Assembly: GCF_009862785.1 (NCBI RefSeq)
Contig: NZ_WWHU01000001.1
Location: 1,612,001 to 1,676,000 of the forward strand
Origin: Gordonia sp. SID5947
GTDB lineage: Bacteria > Actinomycetota > Actinomycetes > Mycobacteriales > Mycobacteriaceae
DNA: 64,000 nt
Direction of reading: 5' to 3'
A program made the translations under genes and the position numbers. The notes beneath the pieces are model-generated. The model saw nothing but the letters and a program-made list of their open reading frames with translations, had not been told where the DNA came from and made no database searches. How positions within the stretch are numbered: the stretch's first letter is position 1; each line of letters begins with the position of its first letter. This document shows positions 37,970 to 47,106 of this stretch, piece by piece.

Positions 37970-37995
37970 TTTATCAACGGTCGATGGGAGCCGAC

Positions 37996-38595
37996 ATGGG
38001 ATCGACGCCGAGATCCGGGGGGTCCGAGCAAGGGCGGCGGGCGCCCTCACGGAAGCGTGCGGATGCCCGGCGCAACGAGCAGGCATTGCTCGAGGCGGCC
38101 GCCGCAGCCTTCGTCGAGTCCGGTGTGGAGGCGCCGGTACGCGAGATCGCCGATCGCGCCGGAGTCGGGATGGGCACGATCTATCGGCATTTCCCCACCC
38201 GGGCGGATCTTGTGATCGCGGTCTATCAGCACCAGGTCGAAGCCTGCGCGCACGCCGGACCCACCCTCATGGCGACCGCGACCAGTCCGTATCGCGCACT
38301 CACGGAATGGGTCGAACTCTTCGTCGACTTCCTGACCACCAAGCACGGCCTCGCCGCCGCCCTGCGCTCCGACATCGCACGTTTCCAGACCCTGCACACG
38401 TACTTCTTGGACCGGCTACTCCCCGTCTGTGGCGAGCTGCTCGATTCCGCCGCGGCCGCGGGCGAGATCCGCACCGACATCACCGCGCTCGAATTCCTTC
38501 GCGGCATCGGCAACCTGTGCATCGGCGGCGACGAGAACTACGATGCCCGCCGACTCGTCGCATTGCTCGTCGCGGGGCTTCACACCGCCCGCTGA
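37996..38595 (+). CDS. TetR/AcrR-family regulator
   Basis: A 199-residue TetR repressor. After a basic, disordered leader (RRAPSRKRADARRNEQ) the HTH reads ALLEAAAAAFVESGVEAPVREIADRAGVGMGTIYRHFPTRADLVIAVY (about 32-79). The C-terminal domain is all-helical, with DARRLVALLVAGLH at the end, as in the TetR group with SBD-like domains. ATG 37996 has gggag 6 nt upstream; ATG 37984 is an in-frame alternative. Two CGGA(G/A)C-N3-GCTCCG palindromes separate it from the LLM oxidoreductase, which is its most likely target. Convergent with lpdA, 13 bp apart. Confidence 0.9.
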   Translation: MGSTPRSGGSEQGRRAPSRKRADARRNEQALLEAAAAAFVESGVEAPVREIADRAGVGMGTIYRHFPTRADLVIAVYQHQVEACAHAGPTLMATATSPYRALTEWVELFVDFLTTKHGLAAALRSDIARFQTLHTYFLDRLLPVCGELLDSAAAAGEIRTDITALEFLRGIGNLCIGGDENYDARRLVALLVAGLHTAR

Positions 38596-38608
38596 ACCTG
38601 GCCGAGAC

Positions 38609-40012
38609 CTAGTCGAGGTCGTCGTGCCGAACGAGCTGGCGTGCGGCCTCGGTCACCGAACCCGTCAGCGACGGGTACACCGAGAACGTCTGCGCGAGAT
38701 CGGAGACCATCAGTTTGTTCTGTACCGCCAACGCGATCGGGAGGATCAGTTCCGATGCGTTCGGCGCCACCACCACGCCGCCGATCACCACGCCGGTGGC
38801 CGGACGGCAGAAGATCTTCACGAAACCACGGCGCAGACCGCTCATCTTGGCGCGCGGATTGGTCGCCAGTGGGAGCATCACCGTCCGGGCCGGATACTCA
38901 CCGGCGTCGATGGCCGTCTGCGAGACTCCGACTGTGGCGATCTCCGGACGCGTGAAGATCGCGGACGCAACGGTTTTGAGCTTGATGGGGCTGACCCCTT
39001 CGCCGAGCGAGTGGTACATGGCGATCCGTCCCTGCATGGCTGCCACGGACGCCAGCGGGAGCAGACCTGTGCAGTCGCCCGCGGCGTACACGCCGGGAAC
39101 CGACGTGCGCGAGACCCGATCGACGGTGATGTAGCCGTTCCGATCGATCTCCACCCCTGCCCTGTCGAGGCCGAGATCGTTCGTGTTGGGGACCGAACCC
39201 ACCGTCATCAGCACATGTGAGCCCGTGACCGTACGTCCATCGGCCAGATGCGCGGTGACCGAATCCCCATGCCGCTCAACCCTGTCCGCACGAGCGTGCT
39301 TGATCAGCTCGACGCCACGCTCGGCGAGGGCGTCCTCGAGCACCAGGGCAGCGTCCTCGTCCTCGCCCGGCAACACCCGGTCGCGACTGGACACCAGGGT
39401 CACCTTGACACCCAATTCGGTGTAGGCGTGCACGAACTCGGCGCCGGTCACACCCGAACCGATCACGACGAGGTGCTCGGGTAGTTCCTCCAGATCGTAG
39501 AGCTGACGCCAGTTGAGAATGCGTTCGCCGTCGGGACGGGCGTCGGGCAGCACGCGCGGCGAGGCGCCGGTCGCCACCAGGACAACGTCACCTTCGTAGC
39601 GCTGGGTCGATCCGTCGGCGAGAGTGGCGATCACACCATGGGTGGACACGCCCATCTGCCGTTCGTCGAGCTGCGCCCTACCGGAGACCAGCGTGACACC
39701 CTCGCTGATGAGCCGGGACCTGATGTCGGCGGACTGGGCGAACGCCAGATCCCGTACACGCTGATGGATCTGCGGCACGGTCACCAACGCGTCGTCGGTG
39801 CGGATGTTGATACCCAGGTCGACGGCGCGGCGCACCTCGGTGCGGATGCCGGTGGACGCGATGAAGGTCTTCGACGGCACACAGTCCCAGAGAACGCATG
39901 CTCCGCCGATGCCGTCGGAGTCGATCACGGTGATGTCGGCGCCGTAGGCGGCTGCGGCCAGCGCTGCCTCGTAACCCGCGGGTCCACCGCCGATGATCAC
40001 GATCTTGGTCAC
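38609..40012 (-). CDS. lpdA: NAD(P)H:quinone reductase / flavoprotein disulfide reductase (LpdA-like)
   Basis: A 467-residue pyridine nucleotide-disulfide oxidoreductase-family flavoprotein. N-terminal FAD loop IVIIGGGPAGYEAALAAAAYGAD, redox segment GGACVLWDCVPSKTFIAS with both cysteines of Cx4C, NAD(P) loop VVIGSGVTGAEFVHAYTELG and VYAAGDCTGLLPLA. The C-terminal His-Glu pair of true disulfide reductases is absent: the HPTxxE position reads SVYPSLTGS. That is the pattern of LpdA (Rv3303c), which reduces quinones rather than disulfides; M. tuberculosis LpdA, as I recall it, has lost the first Cys that is kept here. GTG 40012 has gagagga upstream. Positioned one TetR/LLM pair away from glpD. 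Confidence 0.88.
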   Translation of the reverse strand: MTKIVIIGGGPAGYEAALAAAAYGADITVIDSDGIGGACVLWDCVPSKTFIASTGIRTEVRRAVDLGINIRTDDALVTVPQIHQRVRDLAFAQSADIRSRLISEGVTLVSGRAQLDERQMGVSTHGVIATLADGSTQRYEGDVVLVATGASPRVLPDARPDGERILNWRQLYDLEELPEHLVVIGSGVTGAEFVHAYTELGVKVTLVSSRDRVLPGEDEDAALVLEDALAERGVELIKHARADRVERHGDSVTAHLADGRTVTGSHVLMTVGSVPNTNDLGLDRAGVEIDRNGYITVDRVSRTSVPGVYAAGDCTGLLPLASVAAMQGRIAMYHSLGEGVSPIKLKTVASAIFTRPEIATVGVSQTAIDAGEYPARTVMLPLATNPRAKMSGLRRGFVKIFCRPATGVVIGGVVVAPNASELILPIALAVQNKLMVSDLAQTFSVYPSLTGSVTEAARQLVRHDDLD

Positions 40013-40164
40013 TGTGAATCCTCTCCTCTTCCTGGGCCGACCGAGCTGATCCGGGCCGCCGTCACGCGCCCTGCACCCGATCTGTCGTGTTCCAACCTAG
40101 TCCCCGGCCCGTTTCACGGCGCGCGGTCGGGGAGCCTCGGCTTTCGCGGGGCGCGCCGACCATC

Positions 40165-40170
40165 TAGGCT
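40165..40170 (+). promoter_or_regulatory. -10 box of leaderless cyclotransferase transcript
   Basis: TAGGCT with exactly 7 nt to GTG 40178 and no Shine-Dalgarno. Confidence 0.5.
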
Positions 40171-40177
40171 TTCGCCC

Positions 40178-40660
40178 GTGCCGATTTACGCCGCCTACGG
40201 GTCGAACATGCATCCCGAGCAGATGGCCGAGCGTGCACCGCACTCGCCGATGTCGGGAACCGGGTGGCTGCACGGCTGGCGATTGACCTTCGGCGGCGAG
40301 GACATCGGCTGGGAGGGTTCGCTTGCGACCGTCACCGAGGACCGCGACGATTCCGACGCCAAGGTCTTCGTCGTCCTCTACGACGTGACCTCCGAGGACG
40401 AGGACAACCTCGATCGCTGGGAGGGATCCGAACTCGGTATCCACGTCAAGATCCGGGCGCGCGTCGACACCGCCGACGGGCCGGTGCTCGCCTGGCTCTA
40501 TGTACTCGACGCCTACGAGGGCGGTCTCCCGTCGGCACGCTATCTCGGAGTGATGGCCGAGGCGGCGGAGATCGCCGGGGCGCCCGCCGAGTATGTGCAA
40601 GATCTCCGTCTGCGCGAATCGCGCAACGTCGGGCCCGGGCCGGGACCGGTCGAACCGTAG
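40178..40660 (+). CDS. gamma-glutamylcyclotransferase-fold protein
   Basis: A 160-residue GGCT-like protein. The family-defining substrate loop is YAAYGSNMHPEQMAERAPH (YGSN), followed by GTGWLHGWRLTFGGED and VFVVLYDVTSEDEDNLDRWEG, where Glu corresponds to the catalytic acidic residue of GGCTs; the C-terminus contains PSARYLGVMAEAAE. Enzymes with this fold release 5-oxoproline from gamma-glutamyl compounds; in an actinomycete using mycothiol the natural substrate is unclear. Leaderless GTG start. Convergent with the M20 amidohydrolase. Confidence 0.85.
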   Translation: MPIYAAYGSNMHPEQMAERAPHSPMSGTGWLHGWRLTFGGEDIGWEGSLATVTEDRDDSDAKVFVVLYDVTSEDEDNLDRWEGSELGIHVKIRARVDTADGPVLAWLYVLDAYEGGLPSARYLGVMAEAAEIAGAPAEYVQDLRLRESRNVGPGPGPVEP

Positions 40661-40688
40661 AGCCTGTCGAGCCCGGCCACCTGGTCGG

Positions 40689-41879
40689 TCAGGCGCCGAG
40701 CGCGATGCCGGCAAGGGTCCGCACACCGATTTCCAGCGCACGCTCGTCGAGGACGAAGTTGGGCTGATGAAGGTCACCGTGCGGGCCGATCCCATCCCAC
40801 ACACCGAGGCGGCCCATCGCGCCCGGCACGTGTTCGAGATACCACGAGAAGTCTTCACCGCCGGGCGATTGCGGGGTCTCCGCGACCGCGTTGGGTCCGA
40901 TCGCGGCGACGGCCGTCCGCATCATCTCGACGGCGACCTCGTCGTTCACCACCGGCGGGACCCCGCGGAAGTACGACAGGTCATATCGCACCCCGAGCGG
41001 CGCGAGCAGTTCACCGATCACGCTGCGGACCAGGGGTTCGAGTTCGGCCCAGGTCGAGTGGTCGCCGGTGCGCACGGTGCCACGCAGCCGCCCTTCCTGC
41101 GGGATCGCATTCGGCGCGTTCCCGGCATGCGCGGCGCCCCAGACCATCACGGTTCCCGATCTCGGGTCGATGCGGCGGGAGAGGATCCCCGGCAGACCGG
41201 TGATCACCGTGCCCATCGCGTACACCAGGTCGCCGGTGAGGTGCGGGCGCGATGTGTGCCCGCCGGCCGAATGCAGCTGCAGGTCGATGTGATCGGCCGC
41301 CGAGGTGAGCGCACCCGACCGCAACCCCACCGCTCCGACCGGGAGTTTCGGGTCGCAGTGCAGCGCGAAGATCCGGCTGACCCCGTTCATCACGCCTGCG
41401 GCGACGGCATCGAGAGCGCCGCCGGGCATGACCTCCTCGGCCGGCTGGAAGATCAGCCGTACGCCCACCGGCAGCGCGTCCACGGAAGCCAGCAACTTGG
41501 CGACGCCGATGAGGATGGCGGTGTGGGCGTCGTGCCCGCACGCGTGCGAGACCCCTTCGACGGTGGAGCTGAACGGGAGCCCGGTGTGTTCGGTGATCGG
41601 CAGGGCATCCAGGTCTGCGCGCAAGGCGAGCCGCGGCTGGTCGGTACGTCCGAGATCGCACACCACCCCGGTGCCCAGCGGTAACCGACGCGGCTGCAGA
41701 CCGGCCGCGGTCAGCTCGGCCATCACGAGTTCGGTGGTGTTGATCTCCTGCCGCGAGAGTTCGGGCTGCGCATGGATGTGGCGACGCCACGCCACCACAT
41801 CCTGACCGTGCGCCGTCCACCACGCACCGATCAGGTCACGCGGCGCCACCGATTGGGTTTCGGTCTCACTCACGCCCAT
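40689..41879 (-). CDS. M20-family amidohydrolase (AmiB/hippurate hydrolase-like)
   Basis: A 396-residue zinc-dependent amidohydrolase/carboxypeptidase. Metal and catalytic motifs: RRHIHAQPELS, ALRADLDALPI, HACGHDAHTAIL, FQPAEEVMPGGA (Glu pair) and a late GGEDFSWYLEHVPG. Such enzymes cleave N-acyl amino acids, amidobenzoyl compounds or related amides. ATG 41879 follows gagggg; GTG 41885 and GTG 41873 are alternatives. The M. tuberculosis order at this point has two related genes, amiA1 and amiB1; here only one is present, and an enoyl-CoA hydratase lies 9 bp upstream on the same strand and probably shares its mRNA. Confidence 0.9.
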   Translation of the reverse strand: MGVSETETQSVAPRDLIGAWWTAHGQDVVAWRRHIHAQPELSRQEINTTELVMAELTAAGLQPRRLPLGTGVVCDLGRTDQPRLALRADLDALPITEHTGLPFSSTVEGVSHACGHDAHTAILIGVAKLLASVDALPVGVRLIFQPAEEVMPGGALDAVAAGVMNGVSRIFALHCDPKLPVGAVGLRSGALTSAADHIDLQLHSAGGHTSRPHLTGDLVYAMGTVITGLPGILSRRIDPRSGTVMVWGAAHAGNAPNAIPQEGRLRGTVRTGDHSTWAELEPLVRSVIGELLAPLGVRYDLSYFRGVPPVVNDEVAVEMMRTAVAAIGPNAVAETPQSPGGEDFSWYLEHVPGAMGRLGVWDGIGPHGDLHQPNFVLDERALEIGVRTLAGIALGA

Positions 41880-41888
41880 GCCCACCCC

Positions 41889-42587
41889 TCACAGCAGGGA
41901 CGCCGGCGTCGGGATCTCGAGGTCGGAGATCAGCGGCAATCGCAGACCACGCTTGATCGCGCCGAGATTGGGACCTGCCAGCGGCGCCCGTTCGGCGACG
42001 AGCTCCCGTGCCCTGCCGACCAGGCGGTCGACGTCGACCGCCTCATCGACGATCCCGGCACGCACGGCGTCGTCGCCGCCGTATCGATTGGATGTCAGCA
42101 TTGCCTCGGTGGCCGTGGCATCGGTGAGGCGGGTGCGGATGAGCGTGCTCATGCCGCGCGTGAACGGCATCCCGAGCGCAGCCTCGGGCAGTGACCAGAA
42201 TCCCCGCTCGGTCCTCATCACGCGGATGTCGGCACACAAGGCCAGCATCGCCCCGGCGCCGAAGGCATGCCCGTTGACCGCGGCGGCGGTCGGCACGGGC
42301 AGGGTGAGGAGCTTGACGTACAGCTCCTGGACACGATCGAGATAGCGTGGCAATCCGCTTGCGTTGGCCGCGATGTAGTCGGTGTCGAGACCGTTGCTGA
42401 AGAACTTGCCGGTGGCGGTGATGACAAGCGGTTTCGTCGGCTCCGCGGCAATCTGGTCGAGGAGGTCACCGACCGAGGCGAGCCACTCGAGCCGGAACCT
42501 GTTGTCCGGATTCGACTCGTCGAGTTCGACGCCCTCGGAGCCGAGATAGAGCTCGGTGACATCGCCTGCAGAACTGAGAAACGGCAT
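41889..42587 (-). CDS. enoyl-CoA hydratase/isomerase family protein
   Basis: A 232-residue crotonase-fold protein. The CoA/oxyanion segments are [19 protein letters not shown] and [23 protein letters not shown] (GxxxGAG..L). The active-site glutamate region is [17 protein letters not shown], where one Glu of a hydratase pair remains, so the protein may be a delta3,delta2-enoyl-CoA isomerase rather than a hydratase. Slightly short for the family. ATG 42587. First gene of a probable two-gene unit with the M20 amidohydrolase; divergent from deoD with 36 bp between starts. Confidence 0.85.
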   Translation of the reverse strand: MPFLSSAGDVTELYLGSEGVELDESNPDNRFRLEWLASVGDLLDQIAAEPTKPLVITATGKFFSNGLDTDYIAANASGLPRYLDRVQELYVKLLTLPVPTAAAVNGHAFGAGAMLALCADIRVMRTERGFWSLPEAALGMPFTRGMSTLIRTRLTDATATEAMLTSNRYGGDDAVRAGIVDEAVDVDRLVGRARELVAERAPLAGPNLGAIKRGLRLPLISDLEIPTPASLL

Positions 42588-42610
42588 GTAGCGACCTTAT
42601 CGCCGCGCAT

Positions 42611-42616
42611 TAGGGT
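42611..42616 (+). promoter_or_regulatory. -10 box of leaderless deoD operon transcript
   Basis: TAGGGT followed by 7 nt and ATG 42624. Confidence 0.5.
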
Positions 42617-42623
42617 AAGGGCC

Positions 42624-43427
42624 ATGGACCCCACCGCCGATGCCGACGCCGCAGCCGTCGCCGCAGCCGCGACGATCGCCGCCGAGACCGACTGCGCCGC
42701 CCACGACGTCGCCGTCGTACTCGGCTCGGGCTGGGCCCCCGCGGCGGACGCCTTCGGCACCCCCGTGGCGAGCCTCCCGATGGCCTCACTGCCCGGCTTC
42801 ACCCTGCCGAAAGCCGCAGGCCACAGCGGAATCATCCACTCGGTACAGGTCGGCGACCGCCGGGTGCTGATCCTGCTGGGCCGCATCCATGCCTACGAAG
42901 GACATCATCTCGCCCGCGTGGTTCATCCGGTCCGCACCGCGGCAGCGACCGGGGTACACACCATCGTGCTGACCAATGCCGCCGGCGGCCTCCGCGACGA
43001 CATGAGAGTCGGACAGCCGGTCCTCATCAACGACCACCTCAACCTCACCGGCCGATCACCGCTGGTCGGCGCTCAGTTCGTCGACCTCGTCGACGCGTAC
43101 GCACCGGATCTACGCGAGGTCGCCCGGCGCACCGACCCGTCACTCGCCGAAGGCGTGTACGCCGGCCTGCCGGGCCCCCACTACGAGACACCGGCGGAGA
43201 TCCGCATGCTGCGCACCGTCGGCGCCGATCTGGTCGGCATGTCGACGGTCCACGAGACCATCGCGGCCCGCGCCGCCGGCCTGCACGTCCTGGCGATGTC
43301 GTTGGTCACCAACCTGGCGGCCGGCATGACCGGCGAACCGCTCAGTCACGCCGAGGTCCTCGAGGTCGGCCGCGCATCGGCCACCCGGATGGGCGAACTC
43401 CTCGCGTCGATCATCGCCGAGTTGTGA
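42624..43427 (+). CDS. deoD: purine-nucleoside phosphorylase (trimeric type)
   Basis: A 267-residue class I PNP cleaving (deoxy)inosine and (deoxy)guanosine with phosphate. Family text: [14 protein letters not shown] (phosphate loop), [70 protein letters not shown] and VTNLAAGM with the Asn that recognises the base. Leaderless ATG 42624. It begins the run deoD-pmmB-membrane protein-ABC ATPase; pmmB starts 7 bp after its stop. Ribose-1-phosphate released here can be fed to the phosphomutase downstream, the likely reason for the pairing. Confidence 0.95.
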   Translation: MDPTADADAAAVAAAATIAAETDCAAHDVAVVLGSGWAPAADAFGTPVASLPMASLPGFTLPKAAGHSGIIHSVQVGDRRVLILLGRIHAYEGHHLARVVHPVRTAAATGVHTIVLTNAAGGLRDDMRVGQPVLINDHLNLTGRSPLVGAQFVDLVDAYAPDLREVARRTDPSLAEGVYAGLPGPHYETPAEIRMLRTVGADLVGMSTVHETIAARAAGLHVLAMSLVTNLAAGMTGEPLSHAEVLEVGRASATRMGELLASIIAEL

Positions 43428-43434
43428 GTCCGCG

Positions 43435-45057
43435 ATGTCGAACCTCGATCCTCGCGACTGGGTCGCCGCCGACCCCGATCCCCTGACCAGGGCCGAGCTG
43501 TCCAAACTGAACGCCGACCAGCTCCGCGAACGTTTCGCCGGCACACTCCATTTCGGCACCGCAGGCCTGCGTGGACCGGTACGTGCCGGTCCGGCCGGCA
43601 TGAACGTCGCGGTGGTCACCCGCGCCACCCATGCCCTCGGACGTGCATTGAGCGCTGAGGGACTCGACGGGGCGACGGTGGTGGTGGGCCGGGATGCCCG
43701 TCACGGCTCTCCCGAGTTCGCCTCCGCGACAGCCGAAGTCCTCGCCGCACAGGGATTCGATGTGATTGCGCTGCCCGGCCCGACTCCCACGCCCCTGGTC
43801 GCGTTCGGCTGCCGCGACCTCGACGCCGCCGCCGCCGTGGCCATCACGGCATCCCACAACCCACCGACCGACAACGGCTACAAGGTCTATCTGACCGGCG
43901 GAGCCCAGCTGGTGCCGCCGGCGGACCGCCGGATCGAGCAACTGATCGAGACGGCACCTGCGGCCGACGCGATAGCCAGGCGACGGGTCTCGCGCGATCA
44001 CCGCGCCGACGCCAACGCCGAGAGGTACCTCGACCGGCTCGTGACGCGATTCGGTCGGGTGCACAGATCGCCGGTGCGGATCGCGCTCACCGCCATGCAC
44101 GGGGTGGGCGGCTCCCTCGCACTGGCGGCACTGCGACGCGCCGGGTTTGCCGACCTACACGTCGTGCCCGAGCAGTTCGCCCCCGACCCCGACTTCCCGA
44201 CCGTCCGGTTCCCGAACCCCGAAGAGCCCGGCGCCTCCGACCGGGTCCTGGCGTTGGCCGAACGCGTCGACGCGGACCTCGTGATCGCACTCGACCCGGA
44301 TGCCGACCGATGTGCGATCGGCACCCGGGTACACGGCACGTGGCGCATGCTGACCGGCGACGAGACGGGGGCGCTGCTCGGCGGGTACCTGCTGGCCGGC
44401 ACGGAACTCACCGAGCCCGTCGTGGCCAGCACCATCGTCTCCGGCTCCATGCTGCAATCCGTGGCCGCCGCCGCCGGCGCCCACCACGTGCGGACCCTCA
44501 CCGGGTTCAAATGGCTTGTGCGCGCAGGAGAACCACTCCTCTACGCCTATGAGGAAGCCATCGGGCACTGCGTGGACCCGGACGCGGTCCGCGACAAGGA
44601 CGGCATCGCCGCGGCCGTGGTGGCCGCCATGCTCACCGACCGACGACTCACGATGGGTTCGGACCTGTCTGCCGCCCTCGACGAACTCTCGCTCGCCCAC
44701 GGCGTCCACGTCACCGCTCAACGGTCGATCCGCGTCACCGACGTCGATCAGATCACCGATCTCATGTCGGCACTGCGAACCTCGCCGCCCCGCGCACCTG
44801 CCGGGATTCCGGTCGACCTCGACGACTTCGCCACCCGCGACGACGGACTTCGCACCGACGCGGTGCAGCTGACCGGGCGCACCGCCGACGGAGTGTCCCT
44901 CCGGGTGATCGCTCGCCCCTCGGGGACCGAACCGAAGCTCAAGTACTACCTCGAGGTCATCGCTCCCCCCGGACGCGCCGATGTCACGCGGACATCTGAA
45001 CAGCTGTACGAGCTCGTCGGGCGGGTGGCGGCGGAACTCCCCGGAGGGGAACCATGA
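43435..45057 (+). CDS. pmmB: phosphomannomutase/phosphopentomutase-type alpha-D-phosphohexomutase
   Basis: A 540-residue four-domain phosphohexomutase. Signatures: FGTAGLRGPVRAGPAGMN, the phosphoserine loop AITASHNPPTDNGYKVY, the metal loop IALDPDADRCAIG, the sugar-binding GDETGALLGGYLL and EEAIGHCVDP, and the phosphate-binding RPSGTEPKLKYYLEV near the C-terminus. Members interconvert hexose or pentose 1- and 5/6-phosphates; next to deoD a phosphopentomutase role is plausible. Conserved as Rv3308 after deoD. ATG 43435; the stop overlaps the next gene by ATGA. Confidence 0.94.
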   Translation: MSNLDPRDWVAADPDPLTRAELSKLNADQLRERFAGTLHFGTAGLRGPVRAGPAGMNVAVVTRATHALGRALSAEGLDGATVVVGRDARHGSPEFASATAEVLAAQGFDVIALPGPTPTPLVAFGCRDLDAAAAVAITASHNPPTDNGYKVYLTGGAQLVPPADRRIEQLIETAPAADAIARRRVSRDHRADANAERYLDRLVTRFGRVHRSPVRIALTAMHGVGGSLALAALRRAGFADLHVVPEQFAPDPDFPTVRFPNPEEPGASDRVLALAERVDADLVIALDPDADRCAIGTRVHGTWRMLTGDETGALLGGYLLAGTELTEPVVASTIVSGSMLQSVAAAAGAHHVRTLTGFKWLVRAGEPLLYAYEEAIGHCVDPDAVRDKDGIAAAVVAAMLTDRRLTMGSDLSAALDELSLAHGVHVTAQRSIRVTDVDQITDLMSALRTSPPRAPAGIPVDLDDFATRDDGLRTDAVQLTGRTADGVSLRVIARPSGTEPKLKYYLEVIAPPGRADVTRTSEQLYELVGRVAAELPGGEP

Positions 45058-45617
45058 GCCGACCGACGACACCGCCGAAGGATCGCTCCCCGTGGGCGGC
45101 GCCGATCGTGATCATCGGGGCCGGGGTGCTGATCGTCGTCGCGGCCGCGCTTGCCGCATTGCTGCTGTTCGACGACGACACCGCACCGCCCCCGTCCTCG
45201 GCGTCATCGACCGCGTCCACCAGCCGGACGATCGTGACCAGCACCGTCACCGACATCGCCACCTCGACGGCAACCGTCACCACCGGGCGAACGGTGCCCA
45301 CCGTGCCGGGCACCGACTGGCAGGGATTCCCGGACGGCCCGCGCTGCAACGGATCCGATGACCCAGCCGTGATGATCGGCGAGACGGCCCGCTCCCGCAT
45401 CGTGATCTGCCAGGTCGGCGCTCAGACCGGGCGGCTGTACTACAAGGGTTCTGCCGACAGCCGAAGTGTCGAGATCGATCACCCACGACGGACCGGAGAC
45501 ACCTTCCGGGTCACCAACGACGGTGTGACATATGTCATCTCACCCGATGCCCTGGTCATCAGCCACGGGCATGAGACGGTCGCCGACGAACCGATGCTCG
45601 CCCACTGGCTACGGTGA
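45054..45617 (+). CDS. membrane-anchored protein of unknown function
   Basis: A 187-residue type II membrane protein: short proline-rich cytosolic tail, one transmembrane helix (WAAPIVIIGAGVLIVVAAALAALLLF, about 14-39), a Ser/Thr-rich low-complexity stalk (45-85) and a ~100-residue extracytoplasmic domain starting WQGFPDGPRCNGSDDPAVMI with two cysteines that could pair. No named domain is recognised. Overlaps pmmB by ATGA and its stop overlaps the ABC gene (GTGA), so it is part of the deoD operon although nothing links it to nucleoside metabolism. Confidence 0.7.
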   Translation: MSRPTTPPKDRSPWAAPIVIIGAGVLIVVAAALAALLLFDDDTAPPPSSASSTASTSRTIVTSTVTDIATSTATVTTGRTVPTVPGTDWQGFPDGPRCNGSDDPAVMIGETARSRIVICQVGAQTGRLYYKGSADSRSVEIDHPRRTGDTFRVTNDGVTYVISPDALVISHGHETVADEPMLAHWLR

Positions 45618-46414
45618 TGGTCGTGCACACGGCAACCCGTCCAGTCCTCGACGCCTCGAACCTCGACGTGATCCGCGGCGGCCGTCCACTGCTCCGAGAT
45701 GTGAACCTGCGGGTCGAGCCAGGCGAGCACTGGGCCCTTCTCGGCCCCAACGGTGCCGGCAAGTCCACGTTGATGGCGCTTCTCGGCGCTCGCGGCCACC
45801 CGACCGATGGCACGGTGGACGTGCTGGGCAAACGACTCGGGCGCGTGGACATGCGCGAACTACGCACGCATATCGGTCATGTCGATCCGCGCTGGCGGAT
45901 CGACATCCCCCTCACCGCCCACGAGGTGGTGCTCACCGGACTGACGAACACGCCAGAACTCGACCGGCGACACCGGTACACCGACGACGAACACCGCCAC
46001 GCCGACGAACTGCTCGAACTCCTCGGGATGACCCGGCGCCGCGACTCGCAGTGGCCGGTGATGAGTCAGGGCGAGCGCGGGCGCACGCTGATCGCGCGCG
46101 CCCTCATGCCCCGCCCGGCCTTGCTCCTACTCGACGAGCCGGCAACCGGCCTCGATCTCGCCGCGCGAGAAAAGCTGCTCACCGGCATCGACCAATTGCG
46201 TTCGGAGGTGCCCGAACTGGCCAGTGTGCTGGTGACCCACCACCTCGAGGATCTGCCCACCAGCACGAGCCACGCGATGCTGTTGCGCGACGGCGAGGTG
46301 GTCGCGTCCGGTGCGGTGGACGACGCGCTCACGTCGACGACGATCAGCATCTGCTTCGACCACGATGTGGTGGTCCGGCGCGACGGCGGCCGGTGGGCGG
46401 CCGTCGCCGCCTGA
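45614..46414 (+). CDS. ABC transporter ATP-binding protein without an adjacent permease
   Basis: A 266-residue single ABC ATPase. Walker A GPNGAGKST, signature loop VMSQGERGR (degenerate form of LSGGQ, as in YlmA/ModF-like ATPases), Walker B LLLLDEPATGLD and an H-loop VLVTHHLEDLP. No membrane subunit gene is next to it; the preceding one-helix protein is not a permease. Soluble YlmA-like proteins may partner distant permeases or have non-transport roles. GTG 45614 overlaps the previous stop; ATG 45617 is the next codon. Converges with upp, 17 bp apart. Confidence 0.85.
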   Translation: MMVVHTATRPVLDASNLDVIRGGRPLLRDVNLRVEPGEHWALLGPNGAGKSTLMALLGARGHPTDGTVDVLGKRLGRVDMRELRTHIGHVDPRWRIDIPLTAHEVVLTGLTNTPELDRRHRYTDDEHRHADELLELLGMTRRRDSQWPVMSQGERGRTLIARALMPRPALLLLDEPATGLDLAAREKLLTGIDQLRSEVPELASVLVTHHLEDLPTSTSHAMLLRDGEVVASGAVDDALTSTTISICFDHDVVVRRDGGRWAAVAA

Positions 46415-46431
46415 GGCGGGCAGGTCCCGGG

Positions 46432-47055
46432 TCAGCGCGGACCGAACTGACGGTCGCCCGCGTCGCCGAGACCCGGCACGATGTAGGACACCTCGTCGAG
46501 TCCTTCGTCGACGGCTGCCACCACCAGGCGCACCGGATGCCCGGAGGTCTCCAGCGCCGCCACTCCTTCCGGCGCCGCGACGACGCAGACCGCGGTGATG
46601 TCGGCGGCCTGCCGAGCCACCAGGAGATCGATGGTGTGCAACATCGAACCTCCCGTGGCGAGCATGGGATCCAGGACGAACACGGGAAGCCCGGAGAGAT
46701 CGTCGGGCAGCGACTCGAGGTACGGGATGGGTTGTGCGGTGGTCTCGTCGCGCGCGACCCCGACGAACCCGACATGGGATTCCGGCACCATCGCGTGGGC
46801 CTGTTCCACCATCCCGAGCCCCGCCCGCAGCACCGGAACGAGAAGGGGCGGGGTGGCCAGCCGCGAACCGGCGAACGCGGTCAGTGGCGTCTCGATGGGC
46901 ACATCTTCGGTCGGGGCCCCCGCCAGCGCCTCGTAGACCAGCATCTGCGTCAGATCCGACAGTGCGGCCCGGAAACGGGCGTTGTCGGTGGTCTTGTCGC
47001 GCATGGTCGTCAACCGTGCGGCCGCGAGGGGGTGATCGACGATCTGTACCTGCAT
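46432..47055 (-). CDS. upp: uracil phosphoribosyltransferase
   Basis: A 207-residue UPRTase making UMP from uracil and PRPP. Hallmarks: [46 protein letters not shown] (PRPP loop) and the C-terminal uracil site [20 protein letters not shown] 47055 with aaggtg upstream. Fits the salvage theme of deoD, cdd, deoA and add nearby and the conserved position (Rv3309c). Divergent from the EspC-like gene, 51 bp apart. Confidence 0.97.
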   Translation of the reverse strand: MQVQIVDHPLAAARLTTMRDKTTDNARFRAALSDLTQMLVYEALAGAPTEDVPIETPLTAFAGSRLATPPLLVPVLRAGLGMVEQAHAMVPESHVGFVGVARDETTAQPIPYLESLPDDLSGLPVFVLDPMLATGGSMLHTIDLLVARQAADITAVCVVAAPEGVAALETSGHPVRLVVAAVDEGLDEVSYIVPGLGDAGDRQFGPR

Positions 47056-47106
47056 GACTCACACCTTAAGTGGAACCGGACCCACCGGCGGGACGTCAGA
47101 TCACAC

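Noticed and set aside
45532..47106. Upstream part of a long plus-strand frame ending in the EspC-like gene
   Set aside because: It runs across the ABC ATPase and antisense to upp with low-quality translation; only the part from ATG 47107 is gene-like.
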